Source of the DNA: Nonomuraea helvata
Lineage (GTDB): Bacteria; Actinomycetota; Actinomycetes; Streptosporangiales; Streptosporangiaceae
Reading direction: 5' to 3'
Assembly (NCBI RefSeq): GCF_039535785.1
Contig: NZ_BAAAXV010000001.1
Span: 1,612,001 to 1,676,000 of the forward strand
DNA: 64,000 bases
A program made the position numbers and the translations under genes. Below the pieces are notes generated by a model. It searched no databases. It was not told the DNA's origin and worked only from the letters and a program-made list of their open reading frames with translations. Shown piece after piece: positions 35,129 through 44,360 of this stretch (position 1 is its first letter; every line of letters starts with the position of its first letter).

Positions 35129-36826
35129 TCATCGTTGCGTTCGTCTGCCGCGTGGGTCACGCTCGCGGCGGACGATCGCCTTCCTTCCCTTGATCGTGGT
35201 CCGCCGGAGCGCGGCGATCACCTCGTCGGCCGCGGCCTGCGGCACCTCCACCAGCGAGAACCGGTCGGCGATCTCGATCGCGCCGATGTCGCGTCCGCTC
35301 AGGCTCGACTCTCCGGCTATCGCGCCGACCAGATCCTGCGGCCGGATCCCCGCGCTGCGGCCCAGGCCGAAGAAGAGGCGTGCCATTCCACCCGCGGCGC
35401 CACGGGCGTACCGCCCGCCGGCCGGGGCGGCCTCCCTCCGCCCGCGCCGATCGTCCACGGTCCGCGGGGCCACTTCGGGAATCTCCTGCTCGTCGGGCGT
35501 GGTCCCGCTCGCCTCGTGCGCGAGCTTGACCGCGGCGAGCGCCACCTCCATGAGATCGAACTCGTCGGTGAGCGACTCGACCACGACATGGAACGGCTCG
35601 AGGTCGTCCTGGAGCAGGCATTCCTCCAGCGCGGCACGGGTCAGCTCCATCCGGCGCGCCCGCAGGTCGGCGACGGTCGGCAGCCGCTCCACCGCGATCC
35701 GCTGGTTGGTCACCCGTTCGATCGCTTTGAGCATGCGGTGCTCGCGCGGCTCCACCAGGGTCAGCGCGACCCCTTCGCGGCCGGCGCGGCCCACCCTGCC
35801 GATGCGGTGCACGTACGCCTCAGGGGCGGACGGGACGTTGTAGTTGACGACGTGGGTGAGTTGTTCGACGTCGAGCCCGCGCGCGGCCACGTCGGTCGCG
35901 ATGAGCAGGTCAGCGGTCCCGGCCCGCAGCCGTGACATCACCCGGTCGCGCTGCTCCTGCTCCATCCCGCCGTGCAGGGCCTCGGCACGGTAGCCGCGCC
36001 CGTTCATGGTCTCCGTGAGGTGGTCGACCTCTTCACGGGTGCGGCAGAAGACGATCGCGGCCGACGGCGCCTCGATGTCGAGAAGCCGCCCGAGCGCCGC
36101 CGGTTTGTGCGCCCTGGCGACCAGGTACGCGCTCTGCTCCACCAACGGCGTCGCCTCGCGCCCCGCCGCGGCCGCGTGCCCCATCTCTATCCGGACCGGG
36201 TCGCGCAGGTGCCGACGGGCGATCCCGTCGATGCGCGGCGGCAGCGTCGCGGAGAACAGCACGGTCTGGCGATCCTCGGGGGTCTCCGCGAGGATCGCCT
36301 CGATGTCGTCGGCGAACCCCATGTCGAGCATCTCGTCCGCCTCGTCGAGGACGACCGTGCGCAGCGTCTCCAGGTCGAGCGTTCCCCGGCCGATGTGGTC
36401 GAGGGCCCGTCCCGGCGTCGCGACCACGACGTCCACGCCACGCTTGAGCGCCTGCAACTGCCGGCCGATGGGCGCTCCGCCGTAGATCGGCAGGACGCGG
36501 GCACCCAGGATGCGGCCGTACCGGTGGAACGCCTCCGAGACCTGAACGGCCAGCTCCCGCGTGGGCACCAGCACCAGCGTCGTCGGCCCCGTGCCATCAC
36601 CGGGGGGCGGCATGCGCTGGAGCACGGGCAGCGCGAACGCCGCGGTCTTGCCCGTGCCCGTCGCCGCCTGCCCGAGCAGGTCACTCCCCTGGGCCAACGG
36701 CGGGATCGCCGCTCTCTGGATCGGCGTGGGCTCTTCGTAACCCAGATCGGACAGCACGTCCAGGAGCTCGGCTCTGAGCCCGAGATCGGCGAAGGTGACC
36801 TCGCCATCGGTCGCATTCATGGTCAT
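35129..36826 (-). CDS. DEAD-box RNA helicase with DbpA-like C-terminal domain
   Basis: A 565-residue ATP-dependent RNA helicase. Q motif PTPIQRAAIPPL, motif I QAATGTGKTAAF, Ia VPTRELAVQ, II VVLDEADEMLDMGF, III LFSATLPP, IV IVFCRTREEVD, V IATDVAARGLD and VI YVHRIGRVGRAG are all present. The C-terminal 75 residues (MARLFFGLGRSAGIRPQDLVGAIAGE, IEIADRFSLVEVP) form a DbpA RNA-binding domain, as in CsdA/DeaD. It likely remodels structured RNA or ribosomal intermediates. ATG 36826 follows GGTGGGG closely; ATG 36820 is an alternative. It is flanked by decayed genes, so it stands alone. Confidence 0.93.
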   Translation of the reverse strand: MTMNATDGEVTFADLGLRAELLDVLSDLGYEEPTPIQRAAIPPLAQGSDLLGQAATGTGKTAAFALPVLQRMPPPGDGTGPTTLVLVPTRELAVQVSEAFHRYGRILGARVLPIYGGAPIGRQLQALKRGVDVVVATPGRALDHIGRGTLDLETLRTVVLDEADEMLDMGFADDIEAILAETPEDRQTVLFSATLPPRIDGIARRHLRDPVRIEMGHAAAAGREATPLVEQSAYLVARAHKPAALGRLLDIEAPSAAIVFCRTREEVDHLTETMNGRGYRAEALHGGMEQEQRDRVMSRLRAGTADLLIATDVAARGLDVEQLTHVVNYNVPSAPEAYVHRIGRVGRAGREGVALTLVEPREHRMLKAIERVTNQRIAVERLPTVADLRARRMELTRAALEECLLQDDLEPFHVVVESLTDEFDLMEVALAAVKLAHEASGTTPDEQEIPEVAPRTVDDRRGRREAAPAGGRYARGAAGGMARLFFGLGRSAGIRPQDLVGAIAGESSLSGRDIGAIEIADRFSLVEVPQAAADEVIAALRRTTIKGRKAIVRRERDPRGRRTQR

Positions 36827-36868
36827 GCATCCCCACCGTACGCAATACCGCAGGTCTACCCATGCCAA

Positions 36869-37130
36869 GGGGCGGAGAACATCAGGCGGAGATCAGCGGG
36901 AAGCCGTCCAGGATCCGCCGCCGATGCATCACCTGCCGCGGGAGCTCGCCGGGGCTGAACAACCGGATGCCCCAGGCGGCGACGTTCCCGATGTCGTCAT
37001 CGCTCCACGAGTGCAGCCCACCAGGGCGACCCGTCGTCGGCCCGGCCATGAGGAGTTTGCTGCGCGAGTGCCGTAATTCCACTCTTGACTATCTCGCCGG
37101 CGGCGACAGCGCTGCGACCGAGGCGGATCG
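36869..37130. other. Spacer without recognisable gene
   Basis: About 260 bases upstream of the helicase. A 66-codon minus-strand open frame (36882-37082) has no ribosome binding site and no protein I recognise. The region presumably contains the helicase promoter and decayed sequence continuous with the next remnant. Confidence 0.4.
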
Positions 37131-37376
37131 GTGCAGAAGGGCTTCGCCGACGACGCCGCGTCCTGGCTGGACGCCACCGGGCTGTGGGGCAGGGCGATGG
37201 TGGCCACGCTCGACGCGCTCCGCGCCCGGGAGGCCGGGGACGAGAGCAAGGCCGGCGCGCTGCTCGCCGAGTCGCGGGAGTTGCAGCGGCAGGCCCGCGC
37301 CATCCGGGTCAGCCCGCCGCGCAACCGCTGGGGGCGGGTGGATGCCACGGCGTCCACCCGCCCCCTGTTCACTTAG
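37131..37376 (+). pseudogene. C-terminal remnant of a glycoside hydrolase (GH84-like)
   Basis: An 81-codon frame, FADDAASWLDATGLWGRAMV, then LDALRAREAGDESKAGALLA and AIRVSPPRNRWG, resembles the helical C-terminal part of secreted beta-N-acetylglucosaminidase/hyaluronidase proteins of streptomycetes. The catalytic domain is absent and no ribosome binding site precedes GTG 37131. Its end overlaps the end of the convergent hydrolase gene. The family call is from memory. Confidence 0.45.
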
Positions 37377-38815
37377 GGGTGGCGCTTCTTCTCGTACGTG
37401 TCGATGGCCTTGCCGAGCAGGGCCATCTTCTCGGTGAACCAGACGTTCTCGGCGCCTGTCGGCGGCCGGTTGGAGTCGACGTACTGGTAGCCGAGGTTGG
37501 AGAACATGGCGACGATGTAGGTGCGGCCTCCCTTGCCGGGCAGGGCCTTGACGATGCCCGCGTCGGCTCCGGAGTTGCCCACCCAGCCGTTCTTGTGGGC
37601 GAACGTCACCTCGGCCGCGTCATTGCACGGCCGCACGTCGTGGCCGTACGCGACGCCCTCGCCCGGGATCGTCACGGTGCCGTCGGCGCCGATCCAGCGT
37701 GACGGAGTGAGCTGCGGGATGCCCTGGGCGGGGTAGGCGGCCCCGCACCAGTTGGTGGTCGACAGGGTGACGTTCATGCCCTGGTCGCCGAGCTTGCTCT
37801 TGAAGAACTCCCGCGAGGCGGGGCTCAGGACGGCCGCGGTGACCGCGGTGCCGCCGGGCGCCGTCCACAGGGTGCCCAGGCCGCCGTTGACCAGCATGAG
37901 CAGCTTGGCCGTGTCGAGGGAGCTCATGGTGACGGGGTTGCCCCACCGGGCGCCGTTGGCCGGGTTGGTGTTCTTCAGCTGGAGCGTCTCCAGACCCAGG
38001 TCCTGGAAGGTCTGGTTCAGGCCGTCGACCGCGCCGTGGTCGTGCAGCAGCTTGACCATGGCGCAGGAGGCGGCGTTCGACGACCAGGTCAGCGAGGCGT
38101 CGAGGTAGTTGCGGACCGTGTTGCTGCTGGCCGGGCCGCACAGCGAGCTGATCGTCGTCGGCTCGTAGGCGTAGGTGTCGTCGAGCGAGATCTCGCCCTT
38201 GTCCACCAGCCGCAGCACCCCGAAGGCCACCATGAGCTTCAGCACGGACGCGGGGTAGGGAAGCATGAAGTCGATGGAGGCGTTCTCCCGTCCCGCCACC
38301 ACGTCGATCGTGCCCTGACCGTGGTTGGCGTACCAGCCGGCGTCGTCCCACTGCCGCCAGCGCACGTCGGTGGTGTGCAGGTTGCGGTCCACCGGCACGA
38401 TCTTCCCGTCCGGGTACTGCGGGCTCATCAGCACGGTGCCGGAGGAGACGGGACGGCCGAGCCTGTTCAGCTCGATGACGGTCAGGTCGATCTGCGGCTG
38501 CTGCGAGATCGGCGCCGCGGCGGCGGCCGCGGCCTTCAGGTCCGCCCGCTTCGGCGGCTTGGCCGCCTCCTTCTCGACGTCGTTCTGCCGCAGCGCGTTG
38601 AGCTCGGCCGCGCTCGTCGGCGGGTCGGTGTCCAGGACCTGCTCGAACTTCAACTGGTCGACGGTCTGCCGCAGATGCTGCGCGAGCGGCGAGCCGCCTT
38701 CCGCCGAGGCTGCCTGCGGCACAGCGACGAGACCACCGAACAGTACGGCCGTGGCGGCGAGGCCGGCGAGGCCTCGAGTACGGTTTGAGGATCTTGGTAA
38801 TGTCACCCGCGCCAC
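37373..38815 (-). CDS. Exported serine hydrolase, class A beta-lactamase-like
   Basis: A 480-residue protein with an N-terminal export signal (GLAGLAATAVLFGGLVAVPQAASA), an Ala/Lys-rich segment (75-100) and a penicilloyl-serine-transferase-type domain: SVLK in YPASVLKLMVAFG (SxxK), SSNAA (SxN) and HKNG in the KTG position. Low similarity to true class A enzymes outside the motifs suggests a cell-wall peptidase rather than a resistance beta-lactamase. GTG 38815 and GTG 38806 are both possible starts; TACAGT 7 bases before 38806 would make the latter leaderless. Confidence 0.85.
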   Translation of the reverse strand: MARVTLPRSSNRTRGLAGLAATAVLFGGLVAVPQAASAEGGSPLAQHLRQTVDQLKFEQVLDTDPPTSAAELNALRQNDVEKEAAKPPKRADLKAAAAAAAPISQQPQIDLTVIELNRLGRPVSSGTVLMSPQYPDGKIVPVDRNLHTTDVRWRQWDDAGWYANHGQGTIDVVAGRENASIDFMLPYPASVLKLMVAFGVLRLVDKGEISLDDTYAYEPTTISSLCGPASSNTVRNYLDASLTWSSNAASCAMVKLLHDHGAVDGLNQTFQDLGLETLQLKNTNPANGARWGNPVTMSSLDTAKLLMLVNGGLGTLWTAPGGTAVTAAVLSPASREFFKSKLGDQGMNVTLSTTNWCGAAYPAQGIPQLTPSRWIGADGTVTIPGEGVAYGHDVRPCNDAAEVTFAHKNGWVGNSGADAGIVKALPGKGGRTYIVAMFSNLGYQYVDSNRPPTGAENVWFTEKMALLGKAIDTYEKKRHP

Positions 38816-38955
38816 TGTAGTCAGAGTGATCCCGGGAAGGCCGACGATTCAGATAATTTCGGGGTGATATCCGGTGGAATTTCGGGCGCCCGTCCGGAAG
38901 CATCGGCCATCGGGCCAGGACGAAATCACGCTCGGACCTCCGGAAGGCGCACCCG

Positions 38956-39921
38956 ATGACACAGACCTCCCATCCCCCTGACCGGCTGATAACGGGACAT
39001 CCTTTCCGGCAGTGGAAGACCTGGCGGATTCCCGGCACCACATTCACGCTCACCGGATACTCCCGCGCGAACGACAAAACCTTTTTTCACATACCGGAGC
39101 TGCGGTGCGCCCTGGACGCCGGGCTGTGCGAGGGGCGGCAGCCCGAGACGGTCTTCCTGACGCACACGCACCATGACCACTCCAAGGACCTCGACTATCT
39201 CGCCTCGAGGCCGTCCGGCGCCGACATCTACGTGCCTGCCGAGGCGCTGCCCTACGTGGAGGCCTATCTGCGTGCCTCCGCCGAGTTGAATCACGCGGCC
39301 GCGTACGATCCCGCGCTGGCCCCGGCGTCTCGTCTGCACGGCGTCCGGCACGGCGACGAATTCACCTTCGGCTCCCGCGGCCACCATGTCCGCGTGGTGC
39401 GGTGCGAGCACAAAGTGCCCTGCGTGGGCTATGCGTTCTCCGAGGCCGGCAAAGAGCTGCTGCCCGAATTCCAGGAGCTCCGGCGTACGCTCACCGAGGA
39501 GGGACGCGGCGCGGAGTTCGGCCGCGTCATGGCCCGCAAACGGCAGGAAGGCGTGGAGGTCGACCAGCAGGTACGCCGCCCCCTGTTCGCTTTCCTGGGC
39601 GACACGCACGTGTCGGTGTTCGAGCAGAATCCCTGGCTGTTCACCTATCCGGTCATCATCACCGAGTGCACCTTTCTGTACGACAGTGAGCTGCCCCGCG
39701 CCGACCGGGTCGGGCACACGGTCTGGAGCCGGCTCAAACCCGTGGTCGAGGCGCGTCCGGACACGCTTTTTGTCCTGACCCACTTCAGCCTGCGCCACTC
39801 CGACCAGGAGGTGCACGACTTCTTCCAGCGCGAAGGGCACGGCAACGTCCTGGCCTGGGCGCACCCGGAAAGCCAGCTGCCCGAGCAGCACCAGGTCAGG
39901 GAGCGTCTTCCTCGGTCCTGA
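38956..39921 (+). CDS. MBL-fold metallo-hydrolase (RNase Z-like)
   Basis: A 321-residue metallo-beta-lactamase-fold protein. THTHHDHSKDL is the HxHxDH metal motif; later ligands include Asp in FLGDTHVSVFE and His in LTHFSLRH. The layout, with CALDAGL before the first motif and ITECTFL after the Asp, resembles RNase Z/ElaC-like hydrolases, but the N-terminus differs from bacterial RNase Z. Start ATG 38956 has GGAAGG upstream. Its 3' end overlaps a convergent hemerythrin remnant. Substrate unknown. Confidence 0.85.
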   Translation: MTQTSHPPDRLITGHPFRQWKTWRIPGTTFTLTGYSRANDKTFFHIPELRCALDAGLCEGRQPETVFLTHTHHDHSKDLDYLASRPSGADIYVPAEALPYVEAYLRASAELNHAAAYDPALAPASRLHGVRHGDEFTFGSRGHHVRVVRCEHKVPCVGYAFSEAGKELLPEFQELRRTLTEEGRGAEFGRVMARKRQEGVEVDQQVRRPLFAFLGDTHVSVFEQNPWLFTYPVIITECTFLYDSELPRADRVGHTVWSRLKPVVEARPDTLFVLTHFSLRHSDQEVHDFFQREGHGNVLAWAHPESQLPEQHQVRERLPRS

Positions 39922-40120
39922 GGAAGCGCGGCACGTCGCGGTGCCAGCCTGGGACGTCAAGCCTGTTCAGCGCCGTGACGATCTCGCGCTCCTCGTAGGC
40001 GAAGTGCGACTCCATGATCGCGGACAGCCCGTCCAGCTCGCCCCGCACTCTTCGGACCTCGTCCGGTCCGGCCGCCGCGTCGAAGCCCTCGACCAGCTCG
40101 GTGATCCGGCCGAGGATGAC
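39896..40120 (-). pseudogene. Hemerythrin-like domain remnant
   Basis: Minus-strand translation gives VILGRITELVEGFDAA, then RVRGELDGLSAIMESHFAYE and EREIVTALNRL, the last half of a hemerythrin-like four-helix bundle in which HFAYEERE carries iron-ligand residues. An in-frame TAG lies just upstream and no start codon with a ribosome binding site remains, so the first half is gone. Its stop lies 26 bases inside the end of the convergent MBL gene. Confidence 0.6.
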
Positions 40121-40202
40121 CTCCTAGGCGGTCTGACGTACTCATGCGTCCACCATCATGACACGCGACGGCCGCCATCACGTGATCGCCGGCGCCGGCC
40201 GC

Positions 40203-41735
40203 TCAGGCGGTCAGCAGGGGAAGCGCCTCGAAGACGTGGTCCTGCCACAGGCGCCGCGAGATCTCCTCGGGGTACGCCGTGACCGACGGCGGCGTGTCGA
40301 AGACCCGCGTCAGGCGCTGCCGGAAGTCGTACGCGGGCCAGCCCGGGTCGCCCGAGGTCGCGAAGGACGTCCAGGCCGTGCGGATCTGGGACGTCAGCTC
40401 GCGGGCCTCGGCGGTGTGGTCGGGGCCGATGGCCGCCGGGCCCAGGTGGGCGTCGTAGGTGCCGAACAGCAGTGGGCCGTCCAGGCCGTGGCAGGCGCCC
40501 AGCGCTCCGCCCATGCCCGGGGACTGCCAGGCCAGCTCGTACAGGTACGCCCGCCCGCCGCCGGCGGCCTGCGCCTCGGCCAGGCGCAGCGTCGGCATGC
40601 GGAACAGCCAGTCGTTCTGCACGAGTTCGTACAGCTCCTCGGCGGACGCGTCCGGGAACGCCGCGCGGTAGGCGCGCTCGCCGTCCTCGCCGGGGCCGAA
40701 GTGGCGCAGCGCCTCCGCCGCCTGTTCTTCGGTGATCTTGCCGAGCTGACCGGAGAAGAGCATGAACGTGCGGCACTCGTCGCGGGTGTGACCGATGATC
40801 AGCTCCACGTCCCGTCCCGCGCCGCCCGCCAGCGCCTGCCAGGGCGCGGCCGGCAGCACGTCGCCGTCGACGACCGGCGAGAAGGGGGTGAGCGTGTGCG
40901 CGAACGAGCCCCAGCGGTCCTCGTACTGCCGCATCTTCGGCTCCAGGGCGTGCCCGGTCGTCACCAGCTCGCGCGGATCCACGCCGGACAGCTCCCCTGC
41001 GGTCGGACGCAGGCCCGCCCCGGCCGCCAGTGCCGCCGCGACGTCCCTGGCCAGGGCGTCGGAGAGGAACGTGCCCGGCAGGCTCTGCCCGACGGCCCGC
41101 CGGAACAGCCCTGCCGCGCTCGGCATGGCCATCAGCGCGGCGATGGACCCGGCGCCGGCCGAATCGCCCAGGACGGTCACCTGGCCGGGGTCGCCGCCGA
41201 ACGCCGTGATGTTCTCGCGCACCCACTCCAGGGCGGCGACCTGGTCGAGCAGGCCACGGTTGGCGGGCGCGCCGTCGATGTGCAGGAAGCCCTCGACGCC
41301 GAGGCGGTAGTTCAGCGACACGAACACCACGTCGCCGTCGCTGGCGATGTGCTGGGCGTCGTAGCCGGGGCTGCCGGAGAAGCCGTGCTTGTAGGCGCCG
41401 CCGTGGATCCACACCATGACCGGGCGGCGGGCGGCCGGGTCCGGGGCGGGCGTCCAGACGTTGACGGTCAGCCAGTCGTCGCCGGTGCCCTTGAAGAGGT
41501 CGCCGCCGCTGCGGCCGGCCATGTTGGCATCCTGTGGGGCCGGCGGGCCGAAGGTGTGCGACTCGCGTACCCCGTCCCAACCGCGCACGGGCCGGGGCGC
41601 CTGGAAGCGGGCCTCACCGATCGGGGGTTCGGCATACGGGATGCCGCGGAAGACGGCGAGGCCGCCTTCCGCGCGGCCACGCACCACACCGGCGGCGGTA
41701 CGGACTTCGGGCTCGCGGGACTCGACTGCGGACAT
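40203..41735 (-). CDS. Type B carboxylesterase
   Basis: A 510-residue serine esterase. FRGIPYAEPPIGEARF, DDWLTVNVWTP and VMVWIHGGAY (oxyanion hole) precede the nucleophile elbow GDSAGA; the charge-relay Glu and His of the family lie further on (GLDGPLLFGTYDAHLG is near the His region). It hydrolyses carboxylic esters such as p-nitrobenzyl or fatty acid esters. No signal peptide. ATG 41735 is used because GAGGAG stands 7 bases upstream; longer open frame upstream is Arg-rich shadow sequence. A TetR gene lies 199 bases upstream on the same strand. Confidence 0.92.
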   Translation of the reverse strand: MSAVESREPEVRTAAGVVRGRAEGGLAVFRGIPYAEPPIGEARFQAPRPVRGWDGVRESHTFGPPAPQDANMAGRSGGDLFKGTGDDWLTVNVWTPAPDPAARRPVMVWIHGGAYKHGFSGSPGYDAQHIASDGDVVFVSLNYRLGVEGFLHIDGAPANRGLLDQVAALEWVRENITAFGGDPGQVTVLGDSAGAGSIAALMAMPSAAGLFRRAVGQSLPGTFLSDALARDVAAALAAGAGLRPTAGELSGVDPRELVTTGHALEPKMRQYEDRWGSFAHTLTPFSPVVDGDVLPAAPWQALAGGAGRDVELIIGHTRDECRTFMLFSGQLGKITEEQAAEALRHFGPGEDGERAYRAAFPDASAEELYELVQNDWLFRMPTLRLAEAQAAGGGRAYLYELAWQSPGMGGALGACHGLDGPLLFGTYDAHLGPAAIGPDHTAEARELTSQIRTAWTSFATSGDPGWPAYDFRQRLTRVFDTPPSVTAYPEEISRRLWQDHVFEALPLLTA

Positions 41736-41934
41736 CGGGCGGCTCCTCACTCGTGGCACGTCGTTTTTACACTGCCGTCGCCGCATCGCCGCATCGCCGC
41801 GCGCAGCAAGCGGCGGCCGCCGGCTCGGACGCCGCGATGGCGCCCCGTCCCAGCCGCGGACCGCCCCGTCGGAGGGCCCGGCCGGTCGATGGTGTGGCCG
41901 CAAGCCTCGGCACGGCCCTGCCTGCCGCCGGGCG

Positions 41935-42558
41935 TCAGGACCGGGTGCGGCCGTCCTCGTGGTACAGGGCCGCCAGCAGCGGCCGGGTCAGCGCGGCCAT
42001 CTCGGCGGGCGAGCACGGGCATCCGTGCTGAAGCCAGTCCGTGGCGACGCCGATGAGCGCCCCCGCGGTGAACGCGGCGGGCACGTCATGCGGAACGCCG
42101 TCCGTGAAGTCGGCAGGCGACGGACCGTCGCCGCCGGTGGCGGCGCGGAGCGCGCCGACGTAGGCCGCGACGGTGGCACGGCGGCGTACGTGGTCGATGA
42201 CGCGCGCGCTGCCCTGGGCCCCGAGCACGCTGCGGTAGAGCCCGGCGTGCTCGGCGAGGAGGGCGAAGAAGGTCAGCAGGGTGTCGGTGGTCTCTTCCCG
42301 GGTGCCGGGCTCGGGGATGGCGTCGATCAGGTCGTCGATCATCGCCGTGCAGGCCGCCTCGGCCAGTTCGTGCACGTCACGGTAGTGGTCGTAGAACGTG
42401 GACCGGCTCACCCCGGCGCGTTCGGCGACGTCGGCGACGCTGATCCTGGACAGGTCGCGGTCCTGGACCAGCTCGATCAGCGTGCGCCGCAGGGCCGCCT
42501 GCGTGCGGCGCACCCGCGGGTCGTTCAGGTCGGTGCTTCTGTCTCTGGGGAGGGCCAC
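41935..42558 (-). CDS. TetR-family transcriptional regulator
   Basis: A 207-residue regulator: ISVADVAERAGVSRSTFYDHYRDVHEL is the helix-turn-helix, and the rest is a helical ligand-binding domain of the TetR_C class. Start GTG 42558. It is divergent from a cytochrome P450 gene, and a 32-base near-perfect palindrome lies between the two starts, so it most likely represses both. The ligand is probably a P450 substrate. Confidence 0.9.
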   Translation of the reverse strand: MALPRDRSTDLNDPRVRRTQAALRRTLIELVQDRDLSRISVADVAERAGVSRSTFYDHYRDVHELAEAACTAMIDDLIDAIPEPGTREETTDTLLTFFALLAEHAGLYRSVLGAQGSARVIDHVRRRATVAAYVGALRAATGGDGPSPADFTDGVPHDVPAAFTAGALIGVATDWLQHGCPCSPAEMAALTRPLLAALYHEDGRTRS

Positions 42559-42575
42559 GCCTCAGTGTACTGTGG

Positions 42576-42607
42576 CCTACATTCGTAGGTTAGCCTACGG
42601 ATGTAGG
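42576..42607. promoter_or_regulatory. 32-base TetR operator, double palindrome
   Basis: CCTAC-ATTC-GTAGG, spacer TTAG, CCTAC-GGAT-GTAGG: two 14-base inverted repeats that together form one larger near-perfect palindrome. It sits between divergent TetR and P450 starts. Two dimers could bind cooperatively, as with QacR-type repressors. Confidence 0.75.
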
Positions 42608-42640
42608 GAAGTTGGGATCACACGCCGATGGGGGACCCTC

Positions 42641-43843
42641 GTGACCGCTGACTCCGCGGAGACGCTCCAGATCACCCGCACCTGCCCGTACGCCCCGCCG
42701 GAGCAGCATCTTCGCTTCCTGCGCGAGCAGCCGGTCACCAAGGTCGCGCTGCCGAAGGGATCGGAGGCCTGGGTCGCCGCCCGTTATGAGGACATCCGCA
42801 CGATCCTGAGCGACCCGCGCTTCACTGCCGACCGCCGCCACCCCAACGCGCCCAGGCTGAACGGCGAGACGGGGCCGGGCGAGTCACCGCTGCCCAAGAT
42901 GATGCTGGAGATGGACCCGCCCGAGCACGGTCAGGCCCGTCGCGCCGTGATCGGGGAGTTCACCGTCAGGCGCATGGCGGCGCTGCGGCCGCGTATCCAG
43001 CAGATCGTGGACGAGCACCTCGACGCCATGCTGGCCGGCCCGCGCCCGGTCGACCTGGTGCGGGCGCTGGCGCTGCCGGTGCCCTCGCTGGTGATCTGCG
43101 AGCTGCTCGGCGTGCCGTACGAGGAGCACGACTTCTTCCAGACGCACTCCGCGCAGTTGCTGAACCGCACCATCACGCCGCAGGAGCGGCAGCACGCCTC
43201 CCTCGAACTGGCCATCTACCTGGACAAGCTGATCAGGGCCAAGGAGGAGGACCCCACCGACGACCTGCTCGGCCGCCAGGTGATCAAGCAGCGCGAGAAC
43301 GGCGGGGTGGACCATGGCGCGCTGCTCAGCCTGGCATTCCTGCTGCTGATCGCCGGGCACGAGACGACCGCGAACATGATCTCGCTGGGCACGTACATGC
43401 TGCTGCGGCACCCCGACGCGCTGGCCGCGCTGCGCGAGGACCCGGGCAAGACGGCGGGCGCGGTCGAGGAGCTCCTGCGGCACTTCACCATCGCGGAGTT
43501 CGCGATGATGCGGGTGGCCCTCGAGGACGTGGAGCTCGGCGGCACGGTCATCCCTGCGGGAGAGGGCGTGCTGATGCTGGCGAACGCCGGAAACCGCGAT
43601 CCGGAGGTGTTCGCCGACGCCGACACGTTCGACATCGAGCGCGACGCCCGCAGCCACCTGGCGTTCGGCTTCGGCCCGCACCAGTGCCTGGGCCAGAGCC
43701 TCGCCCGCGTGGAGCTGGAGATCGTCTTCAACACCCTGTTCCGGCGGATCCCCGGCCTGCGGCTGGCCGTCCCCGCCGAGCAGCTCGAGTTCAAGGACGA
43801 CGCCACCGTCTACGGGATCCACGAGCTGCCCGTCACCTGGTGA
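42641..43843 (+). CDS. Cytochrome P450
   Basis: A 400-residue soluble P450 with canonical motifs: I-helix LLIAGHETTANM with the Glu-Thr pair, ExxR at VEELLRHF with downstream Arg, heme loop FGFGPHQCLGQ, and C-helix PPEHGQARRAV. It resembles CYP105/CYP107-type actinobacterial enzymes for xenobiotics or secondary metabolites. GTG 42641 has GGGGGA 6 bases upstream. It is probably repressed by the divergent TetR through the double palindrome. No redox partner is adjacent. Confidence 0.92.
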   Translation: MTADSAETLQITRTCPYAPPEQHLRFLREQPVTKVALPKGSEAWVAARYEDIRTILSDPRFTADRRHPNAPRLNGETGPGESPLPKMMLEMDPPEHGQARRAVIGEFTVRRMAALRPRIQQIVDEHLDAMLAGPRPVDLVRALALPVPSLVICELLGVPYEEHDFFQTHSAQLLNRTITPQERQHASLELAIYLDKLIRAKEEDPTDDLLGRQVIKQRENGGVDHGALLSLAFLLLIAGHETTANMISLGTYMLLRHPDALAALREDPGKTAGAVEELLRHFTIAEFAMMRVALEDVELGGTVIPAGEGVLMLANAGNRDPEVFADADTFDIERDARSHLAFGFGPHQCLGQSLARVELEIVFNTLFRRIPGLRLAVPAEQLEFKDDATVYGIHELPVTW

Positions 43844-43847
43844 CGCC

Positions 43848-44360
43848 TCAGGTCTCGCGCCGCCTGTTCACGGCGATCATGCCGGCAGTGTGCAGGCTGG
43901 TCAGCAAGGTCCAGTCGTCGGCCGGGTCCAGCCACACCTGGAGGTCCGCGGGCCCCGACGGCCTCGGCAGCGCCCCGGCCGGCTCGTAGAAGGTCGAGAC
44001 CAGGACCAGCGGAACCGGCGCCTCCCATCGGGCGGGCGCCGGCGGTTCGTGGCGGCCGCCGAGGATCACGGCGCGCTCCGCCTCGCCGCAGTCGTCGAGA
44101 TCCGGCCCGGCCGCGAGCTGGGCCTGCAACCTGACCTGCGCGTTCAGGGCGAAGCGGACCCGCGCCGTCATCCGCTCGTCGTCGGCGAGCTCGTCGTAAC
44201 CGGGCACGAGCATCCCGACCAGCTCGGCGGGCTCGTCGGCGTAGCCGCGGTAGTCCCCGCCCGCGTAGATCATCTCGTAGCGGTACGGCCGGCCGTCGCC
44301 TCTGCGCGGTGCGACCGGCGGCGACTCCATCGCTGAGGTGTTCCGGAGGATCACGGTCAC
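43848..44360 (-). CDS. Hypothetical protein, possible immunity partner
   Basis: A 170-residue soluble protein I do not recognise (YRYEMIYAGGDYRGYADEPAEL, MLVPGYDELADDERMTARVR, WEAPVPLVLVSTFYEP, WLDPADDWTLLTSLHTAGMI). No signal peptide or membrane span. GTG 44360 overlaps the stop of a 15-codon ORF that itself overlaps the stop of the 1475-residue amidoligase-tipped gene, so it is translationally chained to that gene. A position directly behind a polymorphic-toxin-like gene suggests an immunity or accessory role; this is inference from context alone. Confidence 0.7.
   Translation of the reverse strand: MTVILRNTSAMESPPVAPRRGDGRPYRYEMIYAGGDYRGYADEPAELVGMLVPGYDELADDERMTARVRFALNAQVRLQAQLAAGPDLDDCGEAERAVILGGRHEPPAPARWEAPVPLVLVSTFYEPAGALPRPSGPADLQVWLDPADDWTLLTSLHTAGMIAVNRRRET

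Noticed and set aside
36882..37082. 66-codon minus-strand frame
   Set aside because: No ribosome binding site and no recognisable protein; left as spacer.
37373..38815. Antibiotic-resistance beta-lactamase
   Set aside because: SxxK and SxN motifs fit, but the KTG is HKNG and the N-terminal half is unlike resistance enzymes; called a beta-lactamase-like hydrolase only.
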